Assembly (NCBI RefSeq): GCF_001895265.1
Contig: NZ_CP016796.1
Span: forward strand, 1,178,001 to 1,242,000
DNA from: Francisella uliginis
Lineage (GTDB): Bacteria > Pseudomonadota > Gammaproteobacteria > Francisellales > Francisellaceae
DNA: 64,000 nt
Direction: 5' to 3'
In this document: piece by piece, positions 56,900-64,000 of the stretch
Layout of the letters: each line of letters starts with the position of its first letter
Position numbering within the stretch: position 1 is the stretch's first letter
Translations under genes and position numbers: made by a program
The notes under the pieces: model-generated
What the model was told of the DNA's origin: nothing
The model's database searches: none
The model's input: the letters and a program-made list of their open reading frames with translations, nothing else

Positions 56900-57717
56900 T
56901 ATTTTTTCTCTAATCTATCAACTAGTTTTTTAGGAAAAGAATATTCTTTTAGCTTAACAGACTTTCTAAGTCTATTAACCTCTGAAGGAGTAAGCTCTAA
57001 TGTCTTACCTCTAGATATATATTTTGGCAAAATGATATCACCAAACCTAACTCTAGTTAATCTACTAACTGTTACTCCTATAGCTTCAAACATTCTTCTA
57101 ACCTCTCGGTTCCGCCCTTCAGAAAGAGTCACATAGTACCAAAGATTAGCTCCTTCACCACCTGAGAATTTTATATGATTAAATTTAGCAACACCATCTT
57201 CTAGCTGGATACCTTCTTTAAGCTTTTTGATTGTATCTTCAGATAACTGTTCACCAAAAACTCTAACTGCATATTCTCTTTCTATCTCATATGATGGATG
57301 CATTAATCTATTAGCAAGATCTCCATCTGTAGTAAAAAGCAATAAGCCTGTAGTGTTTATATCTAAACGCCCAACCATTATCCAACGGGATTTTGCTAAT
57401 TTTGGTAAAGAGTCAAAAACTGTTTTTCTGTCTTTCTCATCTTTACTTGTACAAACTTCACCCTCTCTTTTATGATAAATAACAACTCTAGGCCTAGTCA
57501 TTGGTTGTCCATATAAATGCAAAGCCTTTCCATCAAAGCTAATCTTATCACTATCTGTAGCTTTGTCACCTATTGTTGCTACTTTTCCATTAACTCTCAC
57601 TCTACCTTGCTGAATAAACTCTTCTATTTTTCTTCTAGATCCAATCCCATATTTTGCTAATATCTTTTGTAGCCTTTCTGGAGCTTTTTTCTCTTCAAAT
57701 CTATTTATTTTTCGCAT
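56899..57717 (-). CDS. rluB: 23S rRNA pseudouridine(2605) synthase
   Basis: RsuA/RluB/E/F family enzyme. An N-terminal S4 domain (PERLQKILAKYGIGSRRKIEEFIQQGRVRVNG, given here in part) binds RNA. The catalytic Asp is in MVGRLDINTTGLLLFTTDGDLANRLMHP. REYAVRV, SEGRNREVRRMFEAIGVTVSRLTRVRFG are further family blocks. With 272 residues and this S4 context it is most like RluB. It overlaps the TPR lipoprotein gene by 17 nt and touches the next gene by 1 nt. Confidence 0.9.
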   Translation of the reverse strand: MRKINRFEEKKAPERLQKILAKYGIGSRRKIEEFIQQGRVRVNGKVATIGDKATDSDKISFDGKALHLYGQPMTRPRVVIYHKREGEVCTSKDEKDRKTVFDSLPKLAKSRWIMVGRLDINTTGLLLFTTDGDLANRLMHPSYEIEREYAVRVFGEQLSEDTIKKLKEGIQLEDGVAKFNHIKFSGGEGANLWYYVTLSEGRNREVRRMFEAIGVTVSRLTRVRFGDIILPKYISRGKTLELTPSEVNRLRKSVKLKEYSFPKKLVDRLEKK

Positions 57718-58615
57718 TATTTATATCTCCCATATCAGCTTTTGAGAAGAACTGGTTCATATCATCATCATTATAGTCACTAGAAGATAGAATAAGTTTA
57801 ATCATTGCTATTTCACTTCTATTATTAGCATACTCTGCTAACTTAAGTCTTAGCTCTAAGACTTTTCTATTATAGAAAAACTGATTATCATCTTTCATAC
57901 TATAAATAACTTTATAGCATTTCCTATATTCTTTTCTTTCAAAATACATTTGCGCTAATCTTAGCTTAGCAGATCGATAATTTGTTCTAAACCTATCTGC
58001 TCTTTGCATAAGCTTTAGAGCTTGATCTTTATTTCCTTGCTTATATGCACATTCTGAATATAAAAATAGAGTCTGTGCCATATCATCATTGTTTGATAAA
58101 TATAATGATTTATCAAATAATTTTTCAGCTTTAGAATATTCATCTTTCTCTTTACATAAGAATTGAGCATAAAAGTTTATAGCTTCAAAATTTTTTGAGT
58201 GATCATCTACAGTATCTGTATAATATTTCTCGGCAACTGAGTTTACACCTATATTCTGATAATAATATCCCGCAGCATACCCAACAATTGCTAGATTGTA
58301 ACCATGTTCTTTTTGTAAATTTTGAGCACGAATAAGTTTTTGTTTTGCTCTATCTAAATAACCTTCGCTAGTGTAAGTAATTGCAAGCTCAGCATATAAT
58401 TCCGTAGCCTTTTTATAATTTGCTTTTTTTTGCTCAGTAACAGGAACTACATATTCTGCTGTATTACCATCAACGATTTCATTTGATTTATTTTGATCGC
58501 GCTGAACACTCTCTTGAGCCGCAACATTTTGAGTTTTTGATCCTGAACTTGCACATGCAGATAAAGTACTTGCTAATATAGCTATAGTAATAATCTTTTT
58601 AAGATTAATTTTCAT
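57701..58615 (-). CDS. pilW: Type IV pilus biogenesis TPR lipoprotein (PilF/PilW)
   Basis: Pilotin-like lipoprotein thought to help PilQ reach the outer membrane. The lipobox LSAC lies in the leader [22 protein letters not shown]-like repeats follow: [72 protein letters not shown], and later ones. The frame runs from a TTG at 58627, but the ATG at 58615 has GGAG 7 nt upstream and is preferred. It is situated between rlmN and rluB, matching the rlmN-pilF linkage in other gammaproteobacteria. Confidence 0.82.
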   Translation of the reverse strand: MKINLKKIITIAILASTLSACASSGSKTQNVAAQESVQRDQNKSNEIVDGNTAEYVVPVTEQKKANYKKATELYAELAITYTSEGYLDRAKQKLIRAQNLQKEHGYNLAIVGYAAGYYYQNIGVNSVAEKYYTDTVDDHSKNFEAINFYAQFLCKEKDEYSKAEKLFDKSLYLSNNDDMAQTLFLYSECAYKQGNKDQALKLMQRADRFRTNYRSAKLRLAQMYFERKEYRKCYKVIYSMKDDNQFFYNRKVLELRLKLAEYANNRSEIAMIKLILSSSDYNDDDMNQFFSKADMGDINNAKNK

Positions 58616-59717
58616 CCATATCTCCAATCTTCTTCAAGTATCTCTCTTTTCTTTTTGTTTTATCCATTACATCACCTGCAAGCTGACCACATGCTGCATC
58701 AATATCATCACCGCGTGTTTTTCTTACAGTAGTAACAAAACCTTCATGCTGCAGAAATTCCTTAAATCTATGGATTCTATTTCCACTAGGCTTCTTATAA
58801 GGAGTACCTGGATAAGGATTAAAAGGGATAAGATTTATTTTAGCAGGAACTTCACGAGATCTTAGTAATTCAACCAACTCTTTAGCATCAGATAAATTAT
58901 CATTAATTTCTTGCATTAATGTATATTCAAAAGTTATATGCTTATGAGGACCTTTTTCTGCATATAACTTACATGCATCTAAAAGCTCTTCGATATTATA
59001 TTTTTTATTAATTGGAACAATTTCATTTCTAAGAGTATCATTTGAAGCATGTAATGATACTGCTAGTGATACTCCAGATTGCTCAAGTAGGTCATATATT
59101 CTTGGTACTACTCCAGATGTACTAAGAGTTACTTTACGCCTAGATAATCCATAAGCCAAATCATCCATCATAATATCCATAGCTGGAACTACATTTTCAA
59201 AATTCATTAATGGCTCACCCATACCCATCATAACTATATTTGTAACAGTAAAGTCATGTTCGCCATTAGTTTTTGATAATGTTCTAGCTGCAATCCAAAG
59301 TTGTGATATTACTTCTGCAGATGATAAATTTCTGTTAAATCCTTGTTTGCCTGTTGAGCAAAAGCTACAGTTTAAAGTACATCCAACCTGAGAAGATATA
59401 CATAGAGTTCCTCTACCTTCCTCAGGTATAAATACTGTTTCAACAGCACTACCACCAACATCTATTAACCACTTATGTGTACCATCTTTAGATGCTTTAC
59501 TAAATACAACCTTAGGAATAACTATTTCTGATTGTTGTTTTAATTTAGCACGTAAGTTTTTACCTAAGTCCGTCATAGCATCAAAATCTATAACACCCTT
59601 CTTGTGAATCCACTTAAAAACTTGTCTAGCATGAAACTTTTTCTCGCCAATAGAAATAAAAAAATCTTCTATAGCTTTTTGGTTAAGACCAAGTAAATTT
59701 ATTTTTTCTTGTTGCAT
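58605..59717 (-). CDS. rlmN: Dual-specificity RNA methyltransferase RlmN
   Basis: Radical SAM enzyme methylating A2503 of 23S rRNA and A37 of tRNA. The 4Fe-4S ligands are in [15 protein letters not shown] (CxxxCxxC). [38 protein letters not shown] and [11 protein letters not shown] follow. The C-terminal region has [19 protein letters not shown], with the catalytic Cys of the mono-methyl carrier. It has 370 residues. It overlaps the TPR lipoprotein gene by about 11 nt. Confidence 0.96.
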   Translation of the reverse strand: MQQEKINLLGLNQKAIEDFFISIGEKKFHARQVFKWIHKKGVIDFDAMTDLGKNLRAKLKQQSEIVIPKVVFSKASKDGTHKWLIDVGGSAVETVFIPEEGRGTLCISSQVGCTLNCSFCSTGKQGFNRNLSSAEVISQLWIAARTLSKTNGEHDFTVTNIVMMGMGEPLMNFENVVPAMDIMMDDLAYGLSRRKVTLSTSGVVPRIYDLLEQSGVSLAVSLHASNDTLRNEIVPINKKYNIEELLDACKLYAEKGPHKHITFEYTLMQEINDNLSDAKELVELLRSREVPAKINLIPFNPYPGTPYKKPSGNRIHRFKEFLQHEGFVTTVRKTRGDDIDAACGQLAGDVMDKTKRKERYLKKIGDMDEN

Positions 59718-59747
59718 AAAATATCTCTTTAAAATCTTTTTAAAAGG

Positions 59748-61145
59748 CTATTCATTATAACCAATATCACCTGGCAAAATATTATCATTTTCGTTAGTCA
59801 AATTAGCAAAGCTTGCAAACTGACCATCAAATCTAACATGGACAGCACCTATAGGCCCATTACGTTGCTTACCGATAATTATCTCACCTAGATTCTTATT
59901 ATCCTCTTTATCTTTATTATAAACTTCATCCCTATAAATAAACATGATCAAATCAGCATCTTGCTCAATTGCTCCAGACTCTCTTAAGTCTGACATCATA
60001 GGACGCTTATCCTTACGATCATCAACCGCCCTATTTAACTGCGATAACGCTATAACAGGTATATCAAGCTCTTTAGCCAAAGCTTTTAATGATCTTGAAA
60101 TTTCAGATACCTCAAGAGTCCTATTTGTCTCATATCCAGGAATTTTCATCAACTGAAGATAATCTATCAAAATCATCGATAAACCGTCATGCTCATTATA
60201 TAATCTACGTGCTCTAGAACGCATCTCTGCTGGAGTTAAACTAGATGTATCATCTATATACAGTGGCATATCACTAAGATCTTTCATTGCTTTAGTAATT
60301 TTAACCCAATGTGCATCATTTAAACGATTACATTCTTTTAAAAGATTCATTTCAACTCGAGCTTGGCTTGCTAGCATTCTTGTTACAATATCTTCTGAAG
60401 GCATCTCTAAACTAAAAACTAACACTGGCTTTTCAGATATTTTTGCAACATTTTGAGCAATATTAATACCAAGTACTGTTTTACCCATAGACGGCCTAGC
60501 TGCTATAATACCCAAGTTAGCTCTTTGTAATCCAGAAGTCATTTTATCCAGATCAATAAACCCTGTTGAAGCTCCGGTCAATCCGGTACCAGCATCAACA
60601 ATCGCACTCATACGATCAACCAGCTTAGGAATAACAGATTTTATAGATTCAGGACCTTTTGTAAGAGTCTCTCTCTCTTTGGCAATATCTAATATTCTAC
60701 TTTCAGCATAATCAATAACCTCATCCGGATTTTTTGAATCAGCTGAATATATTTTCTGGACTATATCATTTACACTACTTTGTAGGCTTCTCAACTTAGC
60801 TTTATCTTTAACGATGTTTGCATAAATTTTAATATTTGAAACAGATGGAGTATTTGCTGCTAGATCAACAATATAAACCTCTCCACCAGCCTCTTCAAGA
60901 AGTCCTTCCGTAGCAAGATATTCACTTAGAATTAAAACATCAAAAGGTGTATTGGCTTGATTTAGAATATTAATTTGCTTATAAATAATTCTATGTCTTT
61001 TATCAAAAAAGTCTTCTATTAAAAGCAAATCTTCAACTAACTCAATATTCTGGTTATTTAAAAGTATATTTCCGAGTATTGCTTTTTCTGCTTCAATTGA
61101 ATAAGTAGTCTCAGCAGCTTTAAATTGATAATCCATAGACTTCAA
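59748..61145 (-). CDS. dnaB: Replicative DNA helicase
   Basis: Hexameric 5'-3' helicase of the replication fork. The N-terminal domain (SIEAEKAILGNILLNN) is followed by a RecA-like core. Walker A is AARPSMGKTVLGINIA, Walker B is MILIDYLQLM, and SQLNRAVDDRKDKRPMMSDLRESGAIEQDADLI is the DnaB signature. NGPIGAVHVRFDGQFASFANL closes the protein. It has 465 residues. It lies downstream of the rpsF-rpsR-rplI operon, as in many bacteria, beyond a terminator. Confidence 0.96.
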   Translation of the reverse strand: MKSMDYQFKAAETTYSIEAEKAILGNILLNNQNIELVEDLLLIEDFFDKRHRIIYKQINILNQANTPFDVLILSEYLATEGLLEEAGGEVYIVDLAANTPSVSNIKIYANIVKDKAKLRSLQSSVNDIVQKIYSADSKNPDEVIDYAESRILDIAKERETLTKGPESIKSVIPKLVDRMSAIVDAGTGLTGASTGFIDLDKMTSGLQRANLGIIAARPSMGKTVLGINIAQNVAKISEKPVLVFSLEMPSEDIVTRMLASQARVEMNLLKECNRLNDAHWVKITKAMKDLSDMPLYIDDTSSLTPAEMRSRARRLYNEHDGLSMILIDYLQLMKIPGYETNRTLEVSEISRSLKALAKELDIPVIALSQLNRAVDDRKDKRPMMSDLRESGAIEQDADLIMFIYRDEVYNKDKEDNKNLGEIIIGKQRNGPIGAVHVRFDGQFASFANLTNENDNILPGDIGYNE

Positions 61146-61164
61146 AAACCCTTATATTAAATAC

Positions 61165-61193
61165 AAAAAAACCATGCCTAACACATGGTTTTT
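61165..61193 (-). terminator. Intrinsic terminator after rplI
   Basis: The stem AAAAACCATG / CATGGTTTTT with a 7-nt loop is followed on the minus strand by a T run (TTTTTTTG). It lies between the rplI stop and the dnaB start. Because the stem ends in A/T runs on both sides it could also act on plus-strand transcripts. Confidence 0.85.
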
Positions 61194-61234
61194 ATATTTA
61201 TTAAGATATATGTGTTAGTTAGACTATTATAAAA

Positions 61235-61690
61235 CTAACTTTGCATAGCTACAACATTTACTTTAATGTCTGCATCTACATCTGTATAAACATGAATTGA
61301 TAATTCAAATTCACCAATTGTTCTGATAACACCTTCTGGCATACGAACTTGGCTTTTTTCAATTTCTTTACCAGATTCTTTAGAAACAGCTTCAGCAACT
61401 TCTGCAGTACCTACTGATCCAAATAGCTTACCTCCATCTCCAGCTTGAGCTTCGATAGTATAAACTTTGTCTTTGATTGACTCAGCTGTAGCAACTGCTG
61501 CATCGAATCTAGCTTTTTCAGCTTTTTCTAGCTCAGCTTTTTGAGCTTCAAAAACTTCAATGTTTGCTTTTGTAGCTTGAACAGCCTTACCAAAAGGGAT
61601 AAGGAAGTTTCTAGCATAACCAGGTTTTACGTTTACGATATCACCTAATACACCAAGATTTTCAACTTTTTCTTTTAAAATAACTTGCAT
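61235..61690 (-). CDS. rplI: 50S ribosomal protein L9
   Basis: Two-domain 50S protein. [36 protein letters not shown] matches the rRNA-binding N-terminal domain (given in part), followed by the long connecting helix ([19 protein letters not shown]) and C-terminal domain ([18 protein letters not shown]). The frame reads back to a TTG at 61699, but the ATG at 61690 has GGAGG 9 nt upstream and fits L9 N-termini. It has 151 residues. Last gene of the S6-S18-L9 operon. Confidence 0.96.
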   Translation of the reverse strand: MQVILKEKVENLGVLGDIVNVKPGYARNFLIPFGKAVQATKANIEVFEAQKAELEKAEKARFDAAVATAESIKDKVYTIEAQAGDGGKLFGSVGTAEVAEAVSKESGKEIEKSQVRMPEGVIRTIGEFELSIHVYTDVDADIKVNVVAMQS

Positions 61691-61708
61691 TGTAATCAAC
61701 CTCCGGTA

Positions 61709-61927
61709 TTAGTTAAAGTGACGATCACAGTATGGTAATAACGCTAAGAATCTAGCTCTTTTAATAGCTGTAGACAATTGTCTTTGATACTTAGCAGATG
61801 TACCTGTTACACGACTAGGAACAATCTTACCTGTTTCAGTAATATAAGCCTTTAACTTATTTACATCTTTATAATCAATTTCTTTTACGCCTTCAACAGT
61901 GAAACGGCAAACTTTACGACGACTCAT
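61709..61927 (-). CDS. rpsR: 30S ribosomal protein S18
   Basis: Seventy-two residues: [47 protein letters not shown] and [15 protein letters not shown]. This is the complete S18 pattern. It pairs with S6 on the 30S platform and is the N-acetylation target of RimI, encoded at 56.0-56.5 kb. Spacing to rpsF and rplI is 17-18 nt. No priB lies between rpsF and rpsR. Confidence 0.97.
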   Translation of the reverse strand: MSRRKVCRFTVEGVKEIDYKDVNKLKAYITETGKIVPSRVTGTSAKYQRQLSTAIKRARFLALLPYCDRHFN

Positions 61928-61944
61928 TTTGAAATACCCCTAAA

Positions 61945-62280
61945 TTAAATTACTTCTTTTTCATTTGATTGCATCATTATAGATGGCTCTGTTACAGCTT
62001 CTTTCTGAGAGATTATTAAACGACGTAATACAGCATCGTTATATTTTAAAGACTCTTGAAGCTTCTCTAATGATTCAGTAGCACATTCAACATTAAATAA
62101 TACATAATGTGCTTTGTGAAGTTTCTCTATAGGATAAGCTAATTGACGACGTCCCCAATCTTCAAATCTATGAATTTTTCCACCTTTCTCTTCGATAATG
62201 CCACGATATTTGTTAAGCATTGTTTCTAGCTGATCTGATTGATCAGGGTGAATCATTAAAACGATTTCATAATGTTTCAT
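61945..62280 (-). CDS. rpsF: 30S ribosomal protein S6
   Basis: One hundred and eleven residues: [54 protein letters not shown] (given in part) and [17 protein letters not shown]. The ferredoxin-like S6 fold is unmistakable. First gene of the rpsF-rpsR-rplI operon. CCGGAAGGAG lies upstream of the ATG. Confidence 0.97.
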   Translation of the reverse strand: MKHYEIVLMIHPDQSDQLETMLNKYRGIIEEKGGKIHRFEDWGRRQLAYPIEKLHKAHYVLFNVECATESLEKLQESLKYNDAVLRRLIISQKEAVTEPSIMMQSNEKEVI

Positions 62281-62430
62281 TTTTTATAAACTCCTTCCGG
62301 TTTATCATTTTCTTTAAGTGTTTTTACTGATAAGCTATGAAAAGTTATTTACATAGCAAAGAGCAAGAAAGCATTATACTAATATCTAGTAATAAAAGCA
62401 ATTTATATTTGACTAAAATTCTTTATGAAT

Positions 62431-62560
62431 AAGACTGTTGATTTAATGGACAAGTCATTCCCGCGAAGGCGGGAATCTCCTTAGTATTTAAGAGATCCCC
62501 GTGTCAAGCACGAGGATGACTACTGTTTTTATGGTACATATTTATTAAATCAATAGTCTT
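62431..62560 (+). repeat. MITE-like inverted-repeat element (type B)
   Basis: A 130-nt unit with 17-nt terminal inverted repeats AAGACTGTTGATTTAAT (62431-62447) and ATTAAATCAATAGTCTT (62544-62560), one mismatch. Two hairpins inside have the same arrangement as type A: GTCATTCCCGCGAAGGCGGGAAT, written as ATTCCC-8 nt-GGGAAT, then GATCCCCGTG/CACGAGGATGAC. The 400-nt gap 62281-62682 contains this and otherwise only AT-rich DNA. Confidence 0.75.
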
Positions 62561-62682
62561 TGAATAATAAAAGCGAGGAAACATTTTTTATTTAATGACT
62601 CATTTCTTAAACCATTAGCAGAGCACCAAAAAAAGTAATACTTGCAGATTCAATCATATAAAATACTATTCTATAATTAATT

Positions 62683-63168
62683 TTAATTCTTAGTAGTTTT
62701 AATAATACAATTATCAGGCATTAAAAACTGGGGAATATTTCTGTCAGTTATAATTAAACAATCCCAGATTATATATGGATCTTCAACCTTAGCTCTAGAT
62801 TTAACATATGGGGTCAGAACTATACTACCTCTACCTAAATACTTATCATCTAACTTTGCTATAATTTCACCACTATTGCGTATAACAATATTTTGCGACT
62901 TAATATTTTGATATTTTTTATTTGTTGATATATTCGTAAGAGCATATAAGTGATTTTTTGATTTTTGCTCTTCTACACTACCATTCCCATAAATAACTTC
63001 TGTAACTACTCTAGTTTTTAGCAAATTAAGTTTTGAAATATCATTAGAGATTCTTGTTGTATAATTGTGATTCAAATAAATAAAAAATATTGAAAAAACA
63101 ATAATTATCGTAAATATAACTAATGCTATAGTTTCTTTAGCCCCAAAGCCTTTATTTTTTACAAGCAA
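62683..63168 (-). CDS. Divergent type IV pilin-like protein
   Basis: Product of 161 residues. The leader LVKNKG is followed by FGAKETIALVIFTII: the prepilin peptidase Gly and Glu5 are present, but TLVELM is replaced by GAKETI. A hydrophobic helix runs to about residue 31, then a soluble domain. The end has WDCLIITDRNI and FLMPDNC, the same W-C ... P-x-x-C spacing as the pilin at 7458-8090 (WSC ... LPNSC). The start is a TTG with AGGGA about 8 nt upstream. Divergent from hemF; TATAAT at 63195-63200 may be its -10. Confidence 0.7.
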   Translation of the reverse strand: MLVKNKGFGAKETIALVIFTIIIVFSIFFIYLNHNYTTRISNDISKLNLLKTRVVTEVIYGNGSVEEQKSKNHLYALTNISTNKKYQNIKSQNIVIRNSGEIIAKLDDKYLGRGSIVLTPYVKSRAKVEDPYIIWDCLIITDRNIPQFLMPDNCIIKTTKN

Positions 63169-63267
63169 TTTTATGTCCCTACTGGTAAAATAGTATTATA
63201 AACTAACCCTAACCACTCTGCTATTATCCTATTAAAATAGCAAGCTTGAATTATAAGGTTAAAAGTA

Positions 63268-64000
63268 ATGCAAGAAAAAATCTCAAAATTTGAAAATTTT
63301 TTAACTCAACTTCAGCAAAATATTACCACAGCATTAGAAAAGTATGAAACTAATAATGCAAAATTCGTAAGTGATAAGTGGCAAAAACCAAACACTCCTG
63401 AGCAAAAACTTAAAGGCTACGGTAATTCAATGATAATAGAAAATGGGGAAGTTTTTGAAAAAGGTGTAGTGGCTTTTTCTAGAGTTCATGGCGATACCTT
63501 GCCTCCATCAGCTACAGCTAAAAGACAAGAACTTGCTGGTAAATCATTTATAGCAACAGGTGTTTCTCTTGTTATTCACCCGCGTAATCCATTTGTTCCA
63601 ACTTCTCATGCTAATTTTAGAATATTTGTTGCTGGAGCTGATACTGATAGTCCTATTTGGTGGTTTGGCGGTGGCTTTGATTTGACTCCTTATTATCCAT
63701 TTGAAGAGGATGCTATACATTGGCACCAAACAGCTAAAGATGCTTGTGATAAACATGATAAAAGCTACTATCCCAAATTTAAAGAATGGTGTGATGATTA
63801 TTTTTACTTGAAACACCGTGATGAATGCCGCGGTGTTGGTGGTTTATTTTTTGATGATTTAAATGACAAATCATTTGATGAATGCTTTAACTTTGTGACT
63901 GATTGTGCAAATTCATACTTAGATGCTTACCTGCCTATAATAGAAAAAAGAAAAAACATTGAATACACTCAAGAACATAAAGATTTCCAACTTTATCGTA
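63268..64000 (+). CDS. hemF: Oxygen-dependent coproporphyrinogen III oxidase, truncated by window end
   Basis: Converts coproporphyrinogen III to protoporphyrinogen IX using O2. Visible: [68 protein letters not shown] and [14 protein letters not shown] (each given in part). These are the core HemF signatures including the substrate-binding Gly-Gly-Gly-Phe-Asp-Leu-Thr-Pro segment. The ATG at 63268 has TAAGG upstream. The frame is open at the window edge after about 244 residues; about 60 more are expected. Confidence 0.95.
   Translation, partial: MQEKISKFENFLTQLQQNITTALEKYETNNAKFVSDKWQKPNTPEQKLKGYGNSMIIENGEVFEKGVVAFSRVHGDTLPPSATAKRQELAGKSFIATGVSLVIHPRNPFVPTSHANFRIFVAGADTDSPIWWFGGGFDLTPYYPFEEDAIHWHQTAKDACDKHDKSYYPKFKEWCDDYFYLKHRDECRGVGGLFFDDLNDKSFDECFNFVTDCANSYLDAYLPIIEKRKNIEYTQEHKDFQLYR

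Noticed and set aside
63544-63816. Minus-strand frame of 90 codons
   Set aside because: Opposite strand of hemF, whose conserved motifs cover the same bases.

Overview
The window is an AT-rich (roughly one third G+C by eye) stretch of gammaproteobacterial chromosome. Gene content and order point to the genus Francisella or a close relative: the pilMNOPQ-aroK-aroB operon, the rpsU-yqeY-dnaG-rpoD macromolecular synthesis operon, kdsC-lptCAB, several type IV pilin genes, a DUF3568-type small lipoprotein, and many TTG starts. The species cannot be fixed from the sequence alone. No rRNA, tRNA, CRISPR array or complete insertion sequence was seen. Almost all of the window is housekeeping chromosome.

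Layout. 1-8.1 kb: a PAS histidine kinase, dusB-prmA, a DUF2062 membrane protein, hemH-phr, a decayed enolase fragment and a type IV pilin gene. 8.1-17.6 kb (minus strand): galM-coaBC, an MFS and an APC transporter, a large bifunctional putA, and sdhE just upstream of putA. 17.6-18.7 kb: a coiled-coil protein, a clipped small secreted-protein gene, and two adjacent short non-coding inverted-repeat elements. 18.7-25 kb: pilMNOPQ-aroKB. 25-31 kb: adk, a large FAD/Fe-S dehydrogenase, a methyltransferase gene bounded by 35-nt direct repeats, a YgfX-like gene, and era. 31-38.4 kb: aspartate aminotransferase, class II glutamine amidotransferase, tsaB, nagA, rbgA, a second copy of the 139-nt element, an unusual MTA-phosphorylase/esterase fusion and a FAH-family gene. 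38.4-41.2 kb: lptB-lptA-lptC-kdsC. 41.4-53.4 kb: ppa, dacA, ybeD-like, lipB, a lipoprotein, rpoD-dnaG-yqeY-rpsU, dacB, a transglycosylase-like lipoprotein, a thioesterase, ttcA and a Mip-like FKBP. 53.6-64 kb: ispB, an FKBP_N-only protein, a TPP riboswitch driving a PQ-loop membrane protein, rimI with a probable holD (psi), rluB, a pilW/pilF-type TPR lipoprotein, rlmN, dnaB, rplI-rpsR-rpsF, another inverted-repeat element, a divergent pilin, and the start of hemF.

Shared functions. Type IV pilus parts occur at four places: the PilMNOPQ platform and secretin, the TPR pilotin-like lipoprotein, and two pilin genes with very different N-termini. LPS transport and Kdo genes sit together, as do the replication, priming and sigma-factor genes. 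The two ends carry the haem genes hemH and hemF.

Most interesting observations: (1) a textbook thi-box (TPP) riboswitch immediately upstream of a PQ-loop (SWEET/cystinosin-like) seven-helix protein, which suggests a thiamine transporter, with a hairpin over its ribosome binding site that repeats 13 nt of the riboswitch; (2) a methylthioadenosine-phosphorylase-like domain fused to a hormone-sensitive-lipase-type esterase, with altered phosphorylase active-site residues; (3) MITE-like elements with TA-bounded inverted ends; (4) a likely overlooked, very diverged HolD beside rimI; (5) a pilin with a degenerate leader/N-terminus that still keeps Glu5 and the C-terminal disulphide pattern; (6) a methyltransferase cassette between nearly identical 35-nt direct repeats.
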